Source: Aquisalinus flavus (GTDB taxonomy: Bacteria > Pseudomonadota > Alphaproteobacteria > Caulobacterales > Parvularculaceae). From it: a stretch of 64,000 nucleotides of DNA. The notes below the pieces were generated by a model. It saw only the letters and a program-made list of their open reading frames with translations, did not search any database and was not told where the DNA came from. Below, piece by piece: positions 45,347 through 53,554 of the stretch. Position 1 is the first letter of the stretch. Every line of letters begins with the position of its first letter. The stretch covers positions 2,490,155-2,554,154 of the forward strand of contig NZ_CP042288.1 in assembly GCF_022559625.1 (NCBI RefSeq), read 5' to 3'. The translations under genes and the position numbers were made by a program.

Positions 45347-46945
45347 TTATTCCGGGCGGTCGTCGCGATCGATCCGGTAGCTGACAAAAGCGACCTTGCT
45401 GGAATCCGGCGACCACGACGGCACGTTGATCGTGCCCTGCCCTCCAAACAGCTTGGCAATGATTTGCGGCGGCTCGGACCCGTCCGCCGGCATCATGCGC
45501 AGCCACACATCCCGGTTCGGCGGATGGTCGGCAAGATCCACATCGAGCCCGAAGGAAACCATGATGATGTGCTCGCCATCGGGCGACGGATGCGGGAACC
45601 AGTCCCGATAGTTTTCATCGAAGGTGACCTGCATCGGCTCGCTGCCATCGGGCCGCACCTTCCAGAGCTGCATCGCACCGGACCGGGTCGAGTTGAAATA
45701 GATCCATTCCCCGTCGGGCGAGAAATCCGCGCCATCGTCGAGACCGCCGGAATCCGTCAGCCGGAACTCAGCGCCGCCCGACAGGCGCTTGGCCCACAGA
45801 TTATAGGCGGGCGAGACCTCCGGCCGCTGGGCGGTATAGACGATCATGTCGCCATCGGGTGACCAGCCATGCCAGTAGGACGGCGCCGACGGATGCGAGA
45901 CGACCGCGCGCGGATTGTCGGAGCCCTCGATCGGCAGGACATAAATCCGCGACTGGTTATCCGCGCCAGACTGGTCGGAGATGATCAGCTGCGAGCCATC
46001 GGGCGAAATCCCGTGATCGTTGTTATTGTTGATATACGGACCGGTATTGATCTCCACCGGCTCGCCGCCCTCGACCGGAATGCGATAGATCCTGCCGCCG
46101 GCATTATAGACGAGGAAGGAGCCATCGCGCGACCAGTTCGGCGCTTCGAACTTGTCATCGCTCACATGCACAACACGGCGATTGCCGCTTGTCACATCCA
46201 GAATTTCCAGCGTTGAGTCCACGCTCGCAGCATAGCCGGTCTCGGTCACCGGCGCGAGGTCGAGGGCTGATATCTCGACATTTGAAAACCGGGCCGTCTC
46301 GACGACGTCACTATTATGAGCACTGACGGCGAGGCCGACCAGGAACGGCTCGGCGAAGGCCAGGCGGTAATTACCGCCGGTGATCCACGGGCCATCAGCC
46401 TCGCGCACGGACATATAGACATAATCGCCTTCCTTTTCCAGCCGCACGCTGTCGGCACCGGCGATGGAGGCGACGATCTCCCGCGTCTCGCCGCCCGGCC
46501 TGTCGCGATATTGCATCGAGGTCAGCCCGTCGCCATGGACGACAATGTCCGCATAGGGCGCATCCGGCATCAGCCCGGCCCGGATCATCACGCCGGCCTT
46601 GCGGTGCGGATCGACGCCCTCCCCGACAAAGCCGATATCGGCGGCGACCATCACATCGCCGCTCATCTCGGTCCAGACATAGTGGAACTGGTCGTCCGCC
46701 CCCCACATATTCGTGCCGCTGGCGGAAATCTCATAGACACCGCTCGTGGCATCATAGGTAACGGACCCCGGCGCGCCGACATCGCCGATATCGGCGTGGC
46801 TGTTGAACTGACCGAGATCGCGCACCTCTTCAGCCAGCCCCTGCTCAACCTGCCCGGCAGGCCCGGAACAGGCACCGGCCAGCAGACCAAGCATACTGGC
46901 GGACACCAGCAGTCTCCTCAGTCGTCCTCTCATCGCGCCCCTCAT
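45347..46945 (-). CDS. TolB-like WD40/PD40 lipoprotein
   Basis: 532 residues. Leader RRLLVSASMLGLLAGAC ends in a lipobox (Cys26). The N-terminal part (about 40-200) resembles a DUF1349/concanavalin-like domain that often binds or cleaves glycans. The rest is a beta-propeller of PD40 repeats (NWSRDGSFLVYNAGG, GISPDGSQLIISDQSG, GWSPDGDMIVYTAQR, DFSPDGEWIYFNSTRSG, HPSPDGEHIIMVSFG). Probably periplasmic or surface sugar-binding. Another ATG at 46933 is possible. Last gene of the minus-strand operon. Confidence 0.87.
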   Translation of the reverse strand: MRGAMRGRLRRLLVSASMLGLLAGACSGPAGQVEQGLAEEVRDLGQFNSHADIGDVGAPGSVTYDATSGVYEISASGTNMWGADDQFHYVWTEMSGDVMVAADIGFVGEGVDPHRKAGVMIRAGLMPDAPYADIVVHGDGLTSMQYRDRPGGETREIVASIAGADSVRLEKEGDYVYMSVREADGPWITGGNYRLAFAEPFLVGLAVSAHNSDVVETARFSNVEISALDLAPVTETGYAASVDSTLEILDVTSGNRRVVHVSDDKFEAPNWSRDGSFLVYNAGGRIYRIPVEGGEPVEINTGPYINNNNDHGISPDGSQLIISDQSGADNQSRIYVLPIEGSDNPRAVVSHPSAPSYWHGWSPDGDMIVYTAQRPEVSPAYNLWAKRLSGGAEFRLTDSGGLDDGADFSPDGEWIYFNSTRSGAMQLWKVRPDGSEPMQVTFDENYRDWFPHPSPDGEHIIMVSFGLDVDLADHPPNRDVWLRMMPADGSEPPQIIAKLFGGQGTINVPSWSPDSSKVAFVSYRIDRDDRPE

Positions 46946-46962
46946 TGCATCTGCCCTTCTTG

Positions 46963-47847
46963 TTACTGCCGGCTCTCGCTGACCGCCTGCAGAACATTGT
47001 CGAGCGTCGCATGGCCAACCGCCGCCGTCTTGAATGGCCGCGCCGCATCATCCCGCTCGATGAAGAAGTGCTGGAAGCGGGACACATCGCTGGCGAAAAT
47101 GGACCGGAAATCGATAACGCCGGTGCCGACATCGGCCATGTTCCCGGACTCGTCCATGTCTTTCACATGGCACATGGTGAAGCGGTCCGGATCGCGCGCC
47201 AGCAGCGCCAGAATGTCCGTACCCGCCTTTTCCGCCCAGAACAGGTCAAGCTCGAACTTGACCAGATCAGGGTCGCATTCCTCCATCAGGATATCGAGGG
47301 GCACGGTGCCGTCGATCGGCATCAGCTCGAAATCGTGATTGTGCCAGGCGGCCTTCATGCCAGCCGCCCTGGCCTGCTCGCCGAACCGGTTCATCACCTC
47401 GGCCCAGCGCTTGTACTGGTCGATGGTTTCGCGCTGGTCGGGGGCGAGCCAGTTCAGCACCAGCCAGTCATGGCCGACTTCCGCGCCCGCCTCGATCGCC
47501 GGTCCCGGATTGTCGCGGATCACATCATGACCGACATGGGTGCTCGGCGCGGCAAGGCCGGTATCGGACAGGATCGCCCTGACCTCGGCCGGGCTCTTGT
47601 CGAAATAGCCGGCGAACTCGACCTCCTTGTAGCCGATCTCCGCAATCCGCGCGAGCGTTCCGGCCATGTTGCGCGCCATTGGCTCGCGCACGGTATAGAG
47701 CTGGATGCCCGGCACCGGCTGCGCAGCACTGGTGACGGCCTGTGGCTGACCGCACCCTGCCAGCACGGCGGTGGTCGCGAGCGACCCGCCGACAATGAAA
47801 TTGCGGCGCGACAATACACTGTCCTCGAAAATCCGTTTACGCATCAT
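46963..47847 (-). CDS. Tat-exported sugar phosphate isomerase/epimerase-like TIM barrel
   Basis: 294 residues. Twin-arginine signal LSRRNFIVGGSLATTAVLAGC with lipobox Cys, then an AP_endonuc_2-type barrel: GIQLYTVREPM, YKEVEFAGYF, AAWHNHDFELM, FELDLFWAEKAG, MCHVKDMDESG. Metal ligands Glu/His/Asp are placed as in the cytosolic homologue. Start ATGATGA overlaps the GMC stop, with AGGAGGGAG upstream. An exported isomerase/epimerase-like barrel can only act on a free, non-phosphorylated sugar or keto-glycoside. Confidence 0.9.
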   Translation of the reverse strand: MMRKRIFEDSVLSRRNFIVGGSLATTAVLAGCGQPQAVTSAAQPVPGIQLYTVREPMARNMAGTLARIAEIGYKEVEFAGYFDKSPAEVRAILSDTGLAAPSTHVGHDVIRDNPGPAIEAGAEVGHDWLVLNWLAPDQRETIDQYKRWAEVMNRFGEQARAAGMKAAWHNHDFELMPIDGTVPLDILMEECDPDLVKFELDLFWAEKAGTDILALLARDPDRFTMCHVKDMDESGNMADVGTGVIDFRSIFASDVSRFQHFFIERDDAARPFKTAAVGHATLDNVLQAVSESRQ

Positions 47848-49535
47848 AATACTCCCTCCTGTAGCAGATCTGCAGCATGATTGGCCGCCCGTGCGGTTAC
47901 GGCCATATAGGTCAAGGACGGGTTCTGACAGGCTGACGACGTCATGCAGGCCCCGTCGGTGACGAACAGGTTCGGCACGTCATGGGCCTGGTTCCAGCCA
48001 TTGAGCACCGATGTCGACGGATCGCGCCCCATGCGGGCCGTACCCATTTCGTGGATGCCATATCCCGGCGGTGCCGGATCGCCGCCGACCTCGATATTCT
48101 GTACACCGGCCGATTCAAGCATGGCGACGATATCGGCCTTGCAGCGTTCGACGATCTTCATTTCGTTCTCGCCATAGGCGCAGTCGATCACGGGCAGCGG
48201 AATACCCCATTTGTCGACCTTGGTCGGATGGAGGGTGACGCGGTTGTTCGGGTCCGGCAGCATCTCGCCAAAGCCGGACAGGCCAATCCGCCACGGCCCC
48301 GGCATGTGCAGCTTTTCCTTCAGGTCGACGCCGACACCCGGCTCGCCGCCGCCGCGGGTCCAGTTCATGCGGCCGATACCGCCCTGGATGCCGAAACCGC
48401 GCACGAACTCTTCCTGCTCCTGGCCGGGCAGGTTGCGATAGCGTGGGATATAGATGCCGCCGGGCCGCTTGCCCGAATAATATTGATCCTCATGACCCGG
48501 ATAGATGCCACCGGCGCGAATGCCGGAGATGTGATCCATCAGGTGGCGGCCAAGCGCGCCGGACCTGTTGGCAATGCCGTTGGGAAACCGCTCCGACGTC
48601 GAATTCAGCATCACCAGGGCCGAGCCGATGGCGGAGGCACACAGGAACACCATGCGGGCGGTATAGGTACGGCCCTCTTTCGTATGATAGTCGATGACGC
48701 GCACGCCGCTCGCCTTGCCCGTCGCCGGGTCGTAGACGACGCTGTGGCCGATGGCGTCCGTGACGATGGTCAGATTGCCGGTACGCTCCGCCGCCGGCAG
48801 TGTCGCCGACAGGGCGGAGAAATACGCCCCGAAGGAACACCCGCGATAGCAAAGATCCCGGTACTGACAGCTGCCGCGCCCGAGTGACTGCTGCTCTTCC
48901 GTCGGCTGTGTCAAATGCGCGATCCGCCCCATCAGCAGCGTGCGGCCCGGATAGGTCTGCTCCAGATGGGCCTTGAATTCGCTCTCGGCGCAGTTGAGCG
49001 CCATGGCTGGCTGGAACTCGCCATCCGGCAGATGGTCAAGGCCCATCTTCTCTCCGGTAATGCCGGCAAAGCGCTCGACGTGATCGTACCACGGCGCAAG
49101 GTCGCCATAGCGGATCGGCCAGTCGACACCATGCCCGTCTTTCTTGTTGGCCTCGAAATCCATCTCGCTCAAGCGATAGGAATGGCGCGCCCAGAGCAGC
49201 GACCGCCCGCCGAGATGATAGCCGCGCAGCCAGGCAAACGGCTTGCCCTCGGGCGTTTCATAAGGATGATCGGAATCCTTGACGAAAAGGTGCTTGTTCG
49301 CCGTGTTCATCGCATAGCAGCCGCGCTGGACCTGGTAATGCTCGTCCAGTTCCGCCTCGGGAATGCGCCCGCGATTCTCTACCTCCCAGACCTCCTGCAT
49401 GTCATTATAATCGGCGCCATGCTCGACATGCTGGCCGCGTTCGATGACCAGCACTTTCAGGCCCCGCTCGCATAATTCCTTGGCCGCCCAGCCGCCGCTC
49501 ATGCCGGAGCCGACAACGATCGCATCAAATTCCAT
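47844..49535 (-). CDS. GMC-family flavoprotein dehydrogenase (copy 2)
   Basis: 563 residues. FAD motif GSGMSGGWAAKEL near 9-21, LRGYHLGGRSLLWARHSYRLS, and the catalytic end GIHEMGTARMG with CQNPSLTYMAVTARAA. Close relative of copy 3 and more distant from copy 1. ATG at 49535 is preferred over the preceding GTG. It follows a subunit-3 gene (49581-50168) and overlaps the exported TIM barrel gene, so a periplasmic dehydrogenase plus isomerase is a reasonable unit. Confidence 0.92.
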   Translation of the reverse strand: MEFDAIVVGSGMSGGWAAKELCERGLKVLVIERGQHVEHGADYNDMQEVWEVENRGRIPEAELDEHYQVQRGCYAMNTANKHLFVKDSDHPYETPEGKPFAWLRGYHLGGRSLLWARHSYRLSEMDFEANKKDGHGVDWPIRYGDLAPWYDHVERFAGITGEKMGLDHLPDGEFQPAMALNCAESEFKAHLEQTYPGRTLLMGRIAHLTQPTEEQQSLGRGSCQYRDLCYRGCSFGAYFSALSATLPAAERTGNLTIVTDAIGHSVVYDPATGKASGVRVIDYHTKEGRTYTARMVFLCASAIGSALVMLNSTSERFPNGIANRSGALGRHLMDHISGIRAGGIYPGHEDQYYSGKRPGGIYIPRYRNLPGQEQEEFVRGFGIQGGIGRMNWTRGGGEPGVGVDLKEKLHMPGPWRIGLSGFGEMLPDPNNRVTLHPTKVDKWGIPLPVIDCAYGENEMKIVERCKADIVAMLESAGVQNIEVGGDPAPPGYGIHEMGTARMGRDPSTSVLNGWNQAHDVPNLFVTDGACMTSSACQNPSLTYMAVTARAANHAADLLQEGVL

Positions 49536-49580
49536 CACGCATCTCTTTCATCTTCAGTCGTATACTTACTATTATATCGA

Positions 49581-50168
49581 TCAATCCGCCCAGGCCGAGC
49601 CGACTTCCGCCAGCGGCAGGCAAGCCTTCCACTCTCCCGGGATCAGTTCGTATTGCAGCTCTTCCGTCGCGCCGATCTGCGAGTGGTAATAGCCGACCAG
49701 CACCAGGTCCTTGAACCGGCGATAGGGCCAGTTGCGCTGGCCGAGCTTCTCCGCATCATAATCGCGAATGACTGCAAACCGCTGCTCCTGCGGCAGGCGA
49801 GTCAGCCGGTCGCCATGCGCGGCGACGGCCCGCTCGTCGATCTCGTCGATGACCTTGTCGAATTGATCGCGCGTATCCGGCTCGGCCCAGTCGGCCATCA
49901 TCTGGTCGATAAAGGTGTGAACGCCGGCGGCAACGGCGCCGGGTGTATCCGTATCCGGAATGATCGTATCGACGATCACTTTCAGCCGCGTCATGCGCAC
50001 ACCGGTAAAATAGCGTCCCGGTCCGCTGAGGCGCGGTATCGCATCGCCCTCCGCACTCTGGTCGGAACAGGCCGCCAGCGCATTCAGCCCGGCAGCGCCG
50101 CCCACCATGTAGACGGCCTGCCGCAAGAGCGTGCGCCGGTTGATGGTCATTGGATCGTTGTCACTCAT
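49581..50168 (-). CDS. Gluconate 2-dehydrogenase subunit 3-type Tat subunit (copy 2)
   Basis: 195 residues. Tat leader MTINRRTLLRQAVYMVGGAAGLNALAAC with lipobox Cys, then LKVIVDTIIPDTDTPGAVAAGVHTFIDQMMADW and WPYRRFKDLVLVGYYHSQIGATEELQY. It is the partner of the GMC gene downstream. Its start is 3 bases after the copy 3 GMC stop. Confidence 0.87.
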   Translation of the reverse strand: MSDNDPMTINRRTLLRQAVYMVGGAAGLNALAACSDQSAEGDAIPRLSGPGRYFTGVRMTRLKVIVDTIIPDTDTPGAVAAGVHTFIDQMMADWAEPDTRDQFDKVIDEIDERAVAAHGDRLTRLPQEQRFAVIRDYDAEKLGQRNWPYRRFKDLVLVGYYHSQIGATEELQYELIPGEWKACLPLAEVGSAWAD

Positions 50169-50171
50169 CGC

Positions 50172-51851
50172 CTAGATCTTTCCTTCCTTCAGAAATTCCG
50201 CTGCATAATGGGCGGCCCGGGCCGAAATCGCCATATAGGTGAGCGAGGGATTCTGGCAGGCCGTGGAGGCCATGCATGCGCCATCGGTCACGAACAGGTT
50301 CGGCACGTCATGGGCCTGATTGAATCCATTGAGGACGGATGTTCCCGGATCGCGGCCCATGCCGACCGTGCCCATCTCGTGAATCGCCCGGCCCGGCTCA
50401 TCAGGTTCGGCCTTGCGCTCATTGACGCCCTGGAAGCCGGCGGCCTGCAGCATCTCGACCGCATCCCTGTTGGCCTGGCGCGCCATCTTCAGGTCGTTCT
50501 TACCATAGGCGCAGTCGATATGCAGCAGCGGGATGCCCCATTTGTCGACCTTTGTGGGATGCAGGGTGACGCGATTGTCCGGGTTTGGCAGCATTTCACC
50601 GAACCCGGCGAGCCAGACGCTCCAGCCGCCGGGCTTGCGCAGGTCCTGCTTCAGCGCAGCGCCAATTCCGGCCTGCCCGCCGCCACGGCGCCAGTCGCCG
50701 CGCGAGGCACCGCCCTGAAAGCCGTAGCCGCGCACGAAATCGGCATCCTCGGTTACATTCCGGAATCGCGGAATGTAGAACCCGTTCGGGCGGCGGCCCT
50801 TGTAATATTGATCCGTATAGCCCGGCATATAGCCGCCAGCGCCAAGGCCGCTGACATGGTCCATCAAATTGCGGCCGAGCATGTCGCTGGAATTGGCGAT
50901 GCCGGTCGGGAATCTTTCCGACCGCGAATTCAGCATGATATGCGCCGAGCCGATCGCCGAGGCACACAGGAAGATGATACGGCCGGTGTAGACCCTGTGC
51001 TCGCGGGTGATCGCATCGACGACGCGCACGCCACTGGCCTTGCCGGTCGCCACATCATAGACGACGCTGTGGCCGATCTCGTCCGTCACGATGGTCAGGT
51101 TGCCGGTCTTGCGGGCGGCCGGCAGTGTCGCTGACAGGCTGGAGAAATAAGCGCCATAGGAGCAGCCGCGCGAACACAGGCTGCGCGACTGGCATGGCCC
51201 CCGGCCCAGCGCCTGCTGCTCTGCCGTCGGCGCCGTCAGGTGAGCGCAGCGGCCAATGGTCAGTCGGCGCGTCGGGAACGTCTCGTGCAGCCGGTCGCGG
51301 AATATCTCCTCGACACAGTTCAGCTCCATCGGCGGCTGGAACTGGCCGTCGGGCAATTGCGGTAAGCCCTCTGCCTGACCGGAAATCCCGGCAAACCGTT
51401 CGACATGATCATACCATGGCGCCAGATCCGCATAGCGGATCGGCCAATCGTTTCCGTGCCCGTCTTTCTTGTTCGCCTCGAAATCCATCTCGCTCATGCG
51501 ATAGGATTGCCGCGCCCACATCAGGGAACGCCCGCCAAGATGATAGCCCCTGAACCAGCGGAACGGCTTGCCCTCGGCGACGGAATAGGGGTGGTCGTCT
51601 TCCTTGATGCGGAAATGCGCCGTCGACGCGGCAATCACGCGCCCACCATAATGGACCTGCTCGCGCTCAGGCACAGCATCCAGATTGGGCAGCTCCCATG
51701 GCGCCTTGAAATCGGTATAGTCCGTACCATGCTCAATGTGCCGCCCGCGCTCGATCACGAGGGTTTTCAGCCCGCGCTCCGCGAGCTCCTTGGCGGCCCA
51801 TCCCCCACTCATGCCGGAACCGACGACGATCGCGTCGAAATCCGCAGTCAT
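50172..51851 (-). CDS. GMC-family flavoprotein dehydrogenase (copy 3)
   Basis: 559 residues. GSGMSGGWAAKELAERG near the start, FRGYHLGGRSLMWARQSYRMS, and C-terminal AIHEMGTVGMGRDPGTSVLNG with CQNPSLTYMAISARAA. The usual GTARMG is GTVGMG here, losing the Arg of that motif, so its specificity or activity may differ from copy 2. ATG at 51851 is chosen because GTGGAGG lies 8 nt upstream; the first ATG of the frame (51875) has none. Confidence 0.9.
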   Translation of the reverse strand: MTADFDAIVVGSGMSGGWAAKELAERGLKTLVIERGRHIEHGTDYTDFKAPWELPNLDAVPEREQVHYGGRVIAASTAHFRIKEDDHPYSVAEGKPFRWFRGYHLGGRSLMWARQSYRMSEMDFEANKKDGHGNDWPIRYADLAPWYDHVERFAGISGQAEGLPQLPDGQFQPPMELNCVEEIFRDRLHETFPTRRLTIGRCAHLTAPTAEQQALGRGPCQSRSLCSRGCSYGAYFSSLSATLPAARKTGNLTIVTDEIGHSVVYDVATGKASGVRVVDAITREHRVYTGRIIFLCASAIGSAHIMLNSRSERFPTGIANSSDMLGRNLMDHVSGLGAGGYMPGYTDQYYKGRRPNGFYIPRFRNVTEDADFVRGYGFQGGASRGDWRRGGGQAGIGAALKQDLRKPGGWSVWLAGFGEMLPNPDNRVTLHPTKVDKWGIPLLHIDCAYGKNDLKMARQANRDAVEMLQAAGFQGVNERKAEPDEPGRAIHEMGTVGMGRDPGTSVLNGFNQAHDVPNLFVTDGACMASTACQNPSLTYMAISARAAHYAAEFLKEGKI

Positions 51852-51953
51852 ACTGTTTTCCTCCACTGCCGGCATGCCGGCTTGTTTTTAACCGGCTCTT
51901 TCCCGGCCGGCTTTGTCAGGGCGCTCAGCAATGCGGCACCAGGGCCGCCACGG

Positions 51954-52577
51954 TTACGTGGCCCATGTCCGGCCGATCTCGTCGAAGGGAACGCACCCCC
52001 TGTACGGACCGGGAACCGGGTCATATCTGAGCTCTTCCGTTGCACCGGGTTCGGAACAATAATACGCCTCGACGATGGTTGATTTCATCTGTCTGTAGGC
52101 GCGATCGCTCGCGGACAGGGCCTCGCCATCATGGCGCGAGAGCACATCAAACTGGGTGTCGGGCTCGAGGCGGGCAAACGCCACGCCATGCTCCCGTCTG
52201 GCGCGCGCATCGATAGCGGCAAGACCGGCGAGCCAGTCGCTTCGGGTTTCCGGCAGCGCCCAGGTCACCATCATGCGGTCGATCAGTTGCGGCACACCGG
52301 CGGCAAGCGCGCCGGGCGTATCCGTCTCCGGCATGATCAGGTCGCTGATCCGCTCCAGCAGCCGGAACTGCGCAATCGAGAAGAAATGGCCGGGCCGGCG
52401 CAGGGCATCGCGGGTGGTGAGCGTATCGAGCCTGGCAGCCAGCCCGTCAGATGCTTCCTGACCGGCACTGTCCGCGCAGGCGGCAAGACCGCCGCCGACC
52501 GCGATGCCGCCGGCAATGCGCGCACCGCCAGACAGAAGCTGGCGCCTGCTGAACCCGCTATATCGGGAAATACTCAC
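51954..52577 (-). CDS. Gluconate 2-dehydrogenase subunit 3-type Tat subunit (copy 3)
   Basis: 207 residues from a GTG. Tat leader SGFSRRQLLSGGARIAGGIAVGGGLAAC with lipobox Cys, then LLERISDLIMPETDTPGALAAGVPQLIDRMMVTWAL and MKSTIVEAYYCSEPGATEELRY. It is paired with the copy 3 GMC. The frame is open to an ATG at 52649, but the extra residues are not leader-like. It is first gene of the minus-strand operon, divergent from the ThuA gene. Confidence 0.82.
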   Translation of the reverse strand: MSISRYSGFSRRQLLSGGARIAGGIAVGGGLAACADSAGQEASDGLAARLDTLTTRDALRRPGHFFSIAQFRLLERISDLIMPETDTPGALAAGVPQLIDRMMVTWALPETRSDWLAGLAAIDARARREHGVAFARLEPDTQFDVLSRHDGEALSASDRAYRQMKSTIVEAYYCSEPGATEELRYDPVPGPYRGCVPFDEIGRTWAT

Positions 52578-52713
52578 TTTCCTGCCCTTGCTTTTTTCAA
52601 CAACTCTATGGTGCCCGGCTCCCGTTTGTCCAGCAATTCGGCAGGGCAAGCGGCACTTCAGATCGGCGGCGGCGCATGTTATGGTCCGGCATCCAAAAAT
52701 CAGGGAAGGAACG

Positions 52714-53493
52714 ATGATGATCTCGAAGTATACAACTGCTCTTGCGGGCGCTTTCTGCCTGCTGGCCGCCGGCGCCTGCAGCGATGCCGAGCCGGGCGAC
52801 GGCGCATCCGCGGACGGCGATACGCAAATTCTGCTCTTTTCCCTGGCGACAGGCTGGGTGCACGACTCGATCCCTGCCGGTGTCGAGGCGCTGACGGCGC
52901 TTGGCGAGCGCGAAGGCTACACCGTGGTGAACAGCGAGGATCCGGCGATCTTCAACGCAGAGGACCTGGCCCGGTTCGATGCGATCATCTTCCTCAATTC
53001 CACCACCGGCAACGAAGTGGAAAATGAATGGCTCATCGGCGAGCGGCGGGATGCCCTGCAGGACTTTGTCCGCGCCGGCAAGGGGATCGTCGGCATCCAT
53101 GGCGCCTCGGATTCCCATTACAGCTGGGACTGGTATGGCGACATGATGGGCGGTTATTTCGAAAGCCATCCGGAGGGCACGCCGATGGGCGAGCTGTCCG
53201 TGGTCAATAGCGACCATCCCGCCACGACCCATATGGACCCGGTATTTTCGCGCACCGATGAATGGTACTGGATTGCCGACTTTGATCCGTCCGTGGACCT
53301 GCTGGTCACGCTCGATCCGGAATCGATCGGGGAGCCGGCCGGTGCCGACAAGCCTATCTCGTGGGCGCAGCAATTCGATGGCGGCCGGGTGTTCTACACC
53401 TCGATGGGCCATACGATCGAAACCTATTCCGATCCGGTTTTCCTCGACCATGTCGCCGGCGGGATCGCCTGGGTCCTGACGGGGACTGAATAG
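52714..53493 (+). CDS. ThuA-like lipoprotein (trehalose utilisation domain)
   Basis: 259 residues. MMISKYTTALAGAFCLLAAGAC is a lipoprotein leader. The ThuA class-I glutamine-amidotransferase-like fold follows: ILLFSLATGWVHDSIPAGVEAL, FDAIIFLNSTTG, GKGIVGIHGASDSHYSWDWYGDMMGGYFESHPEG, RVFYTSMGHTIETY. In Agrobacterium ThuA is tied to 3-keto-trehalose processing, which supports a keto-sugar role for the neighbouring GMC operons. GGGAAGGAACG precedes the ATG. Divergent from the minus-strand operon. Confidence 0.9.
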   Translation: MMISKYTTALAGAFCLLAAGACSDAEPGDGASADGDTQILLFSLATGWVHDSIPAGVEALTALGEREGYTVVNSEDPAIFNAEDLARFDAIIFLNSTTGNEVENEWLIGERRDALQDFVRAGKGIVGIHGASDSHYSWDWYGDMMGGYFESHPEGTPMGELSVVNSDHPATTHMDPVFSRTDEWYWIADFDPSVDLLVTLDPESIGEPAGADKPISWAQQFDGGRVFYTSMGHTIETYSDPVFLDHVAGGIAWVLTGTE

Positions 53494-53516
53494 CTCCCGG
53501 CACTGATCAGCACTGC

Positions 53517-53551
53517 AAAGGCGCCGGAACAGTGTTTCGGCGCCTTTTTTT
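53517..53551 (+). terminator. Rho-independent terminator after the ThuA gene
   Basis: AAAGGCGCCG and CGGCGCCTTT form a 10-bp stem with an 11-nt loop, then TTTT. It ends 4 bases before the stop of the convergent halogenase gene. Confidence 0.92.
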
Positions 53552-53554
53552 GTG

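Noticed and set aside
44007-45506. 499-codon frame opposite the MFS gene
   Set aside because: Antisense shadow; rich in His, Asp and Arg with no membrane or domain signal.
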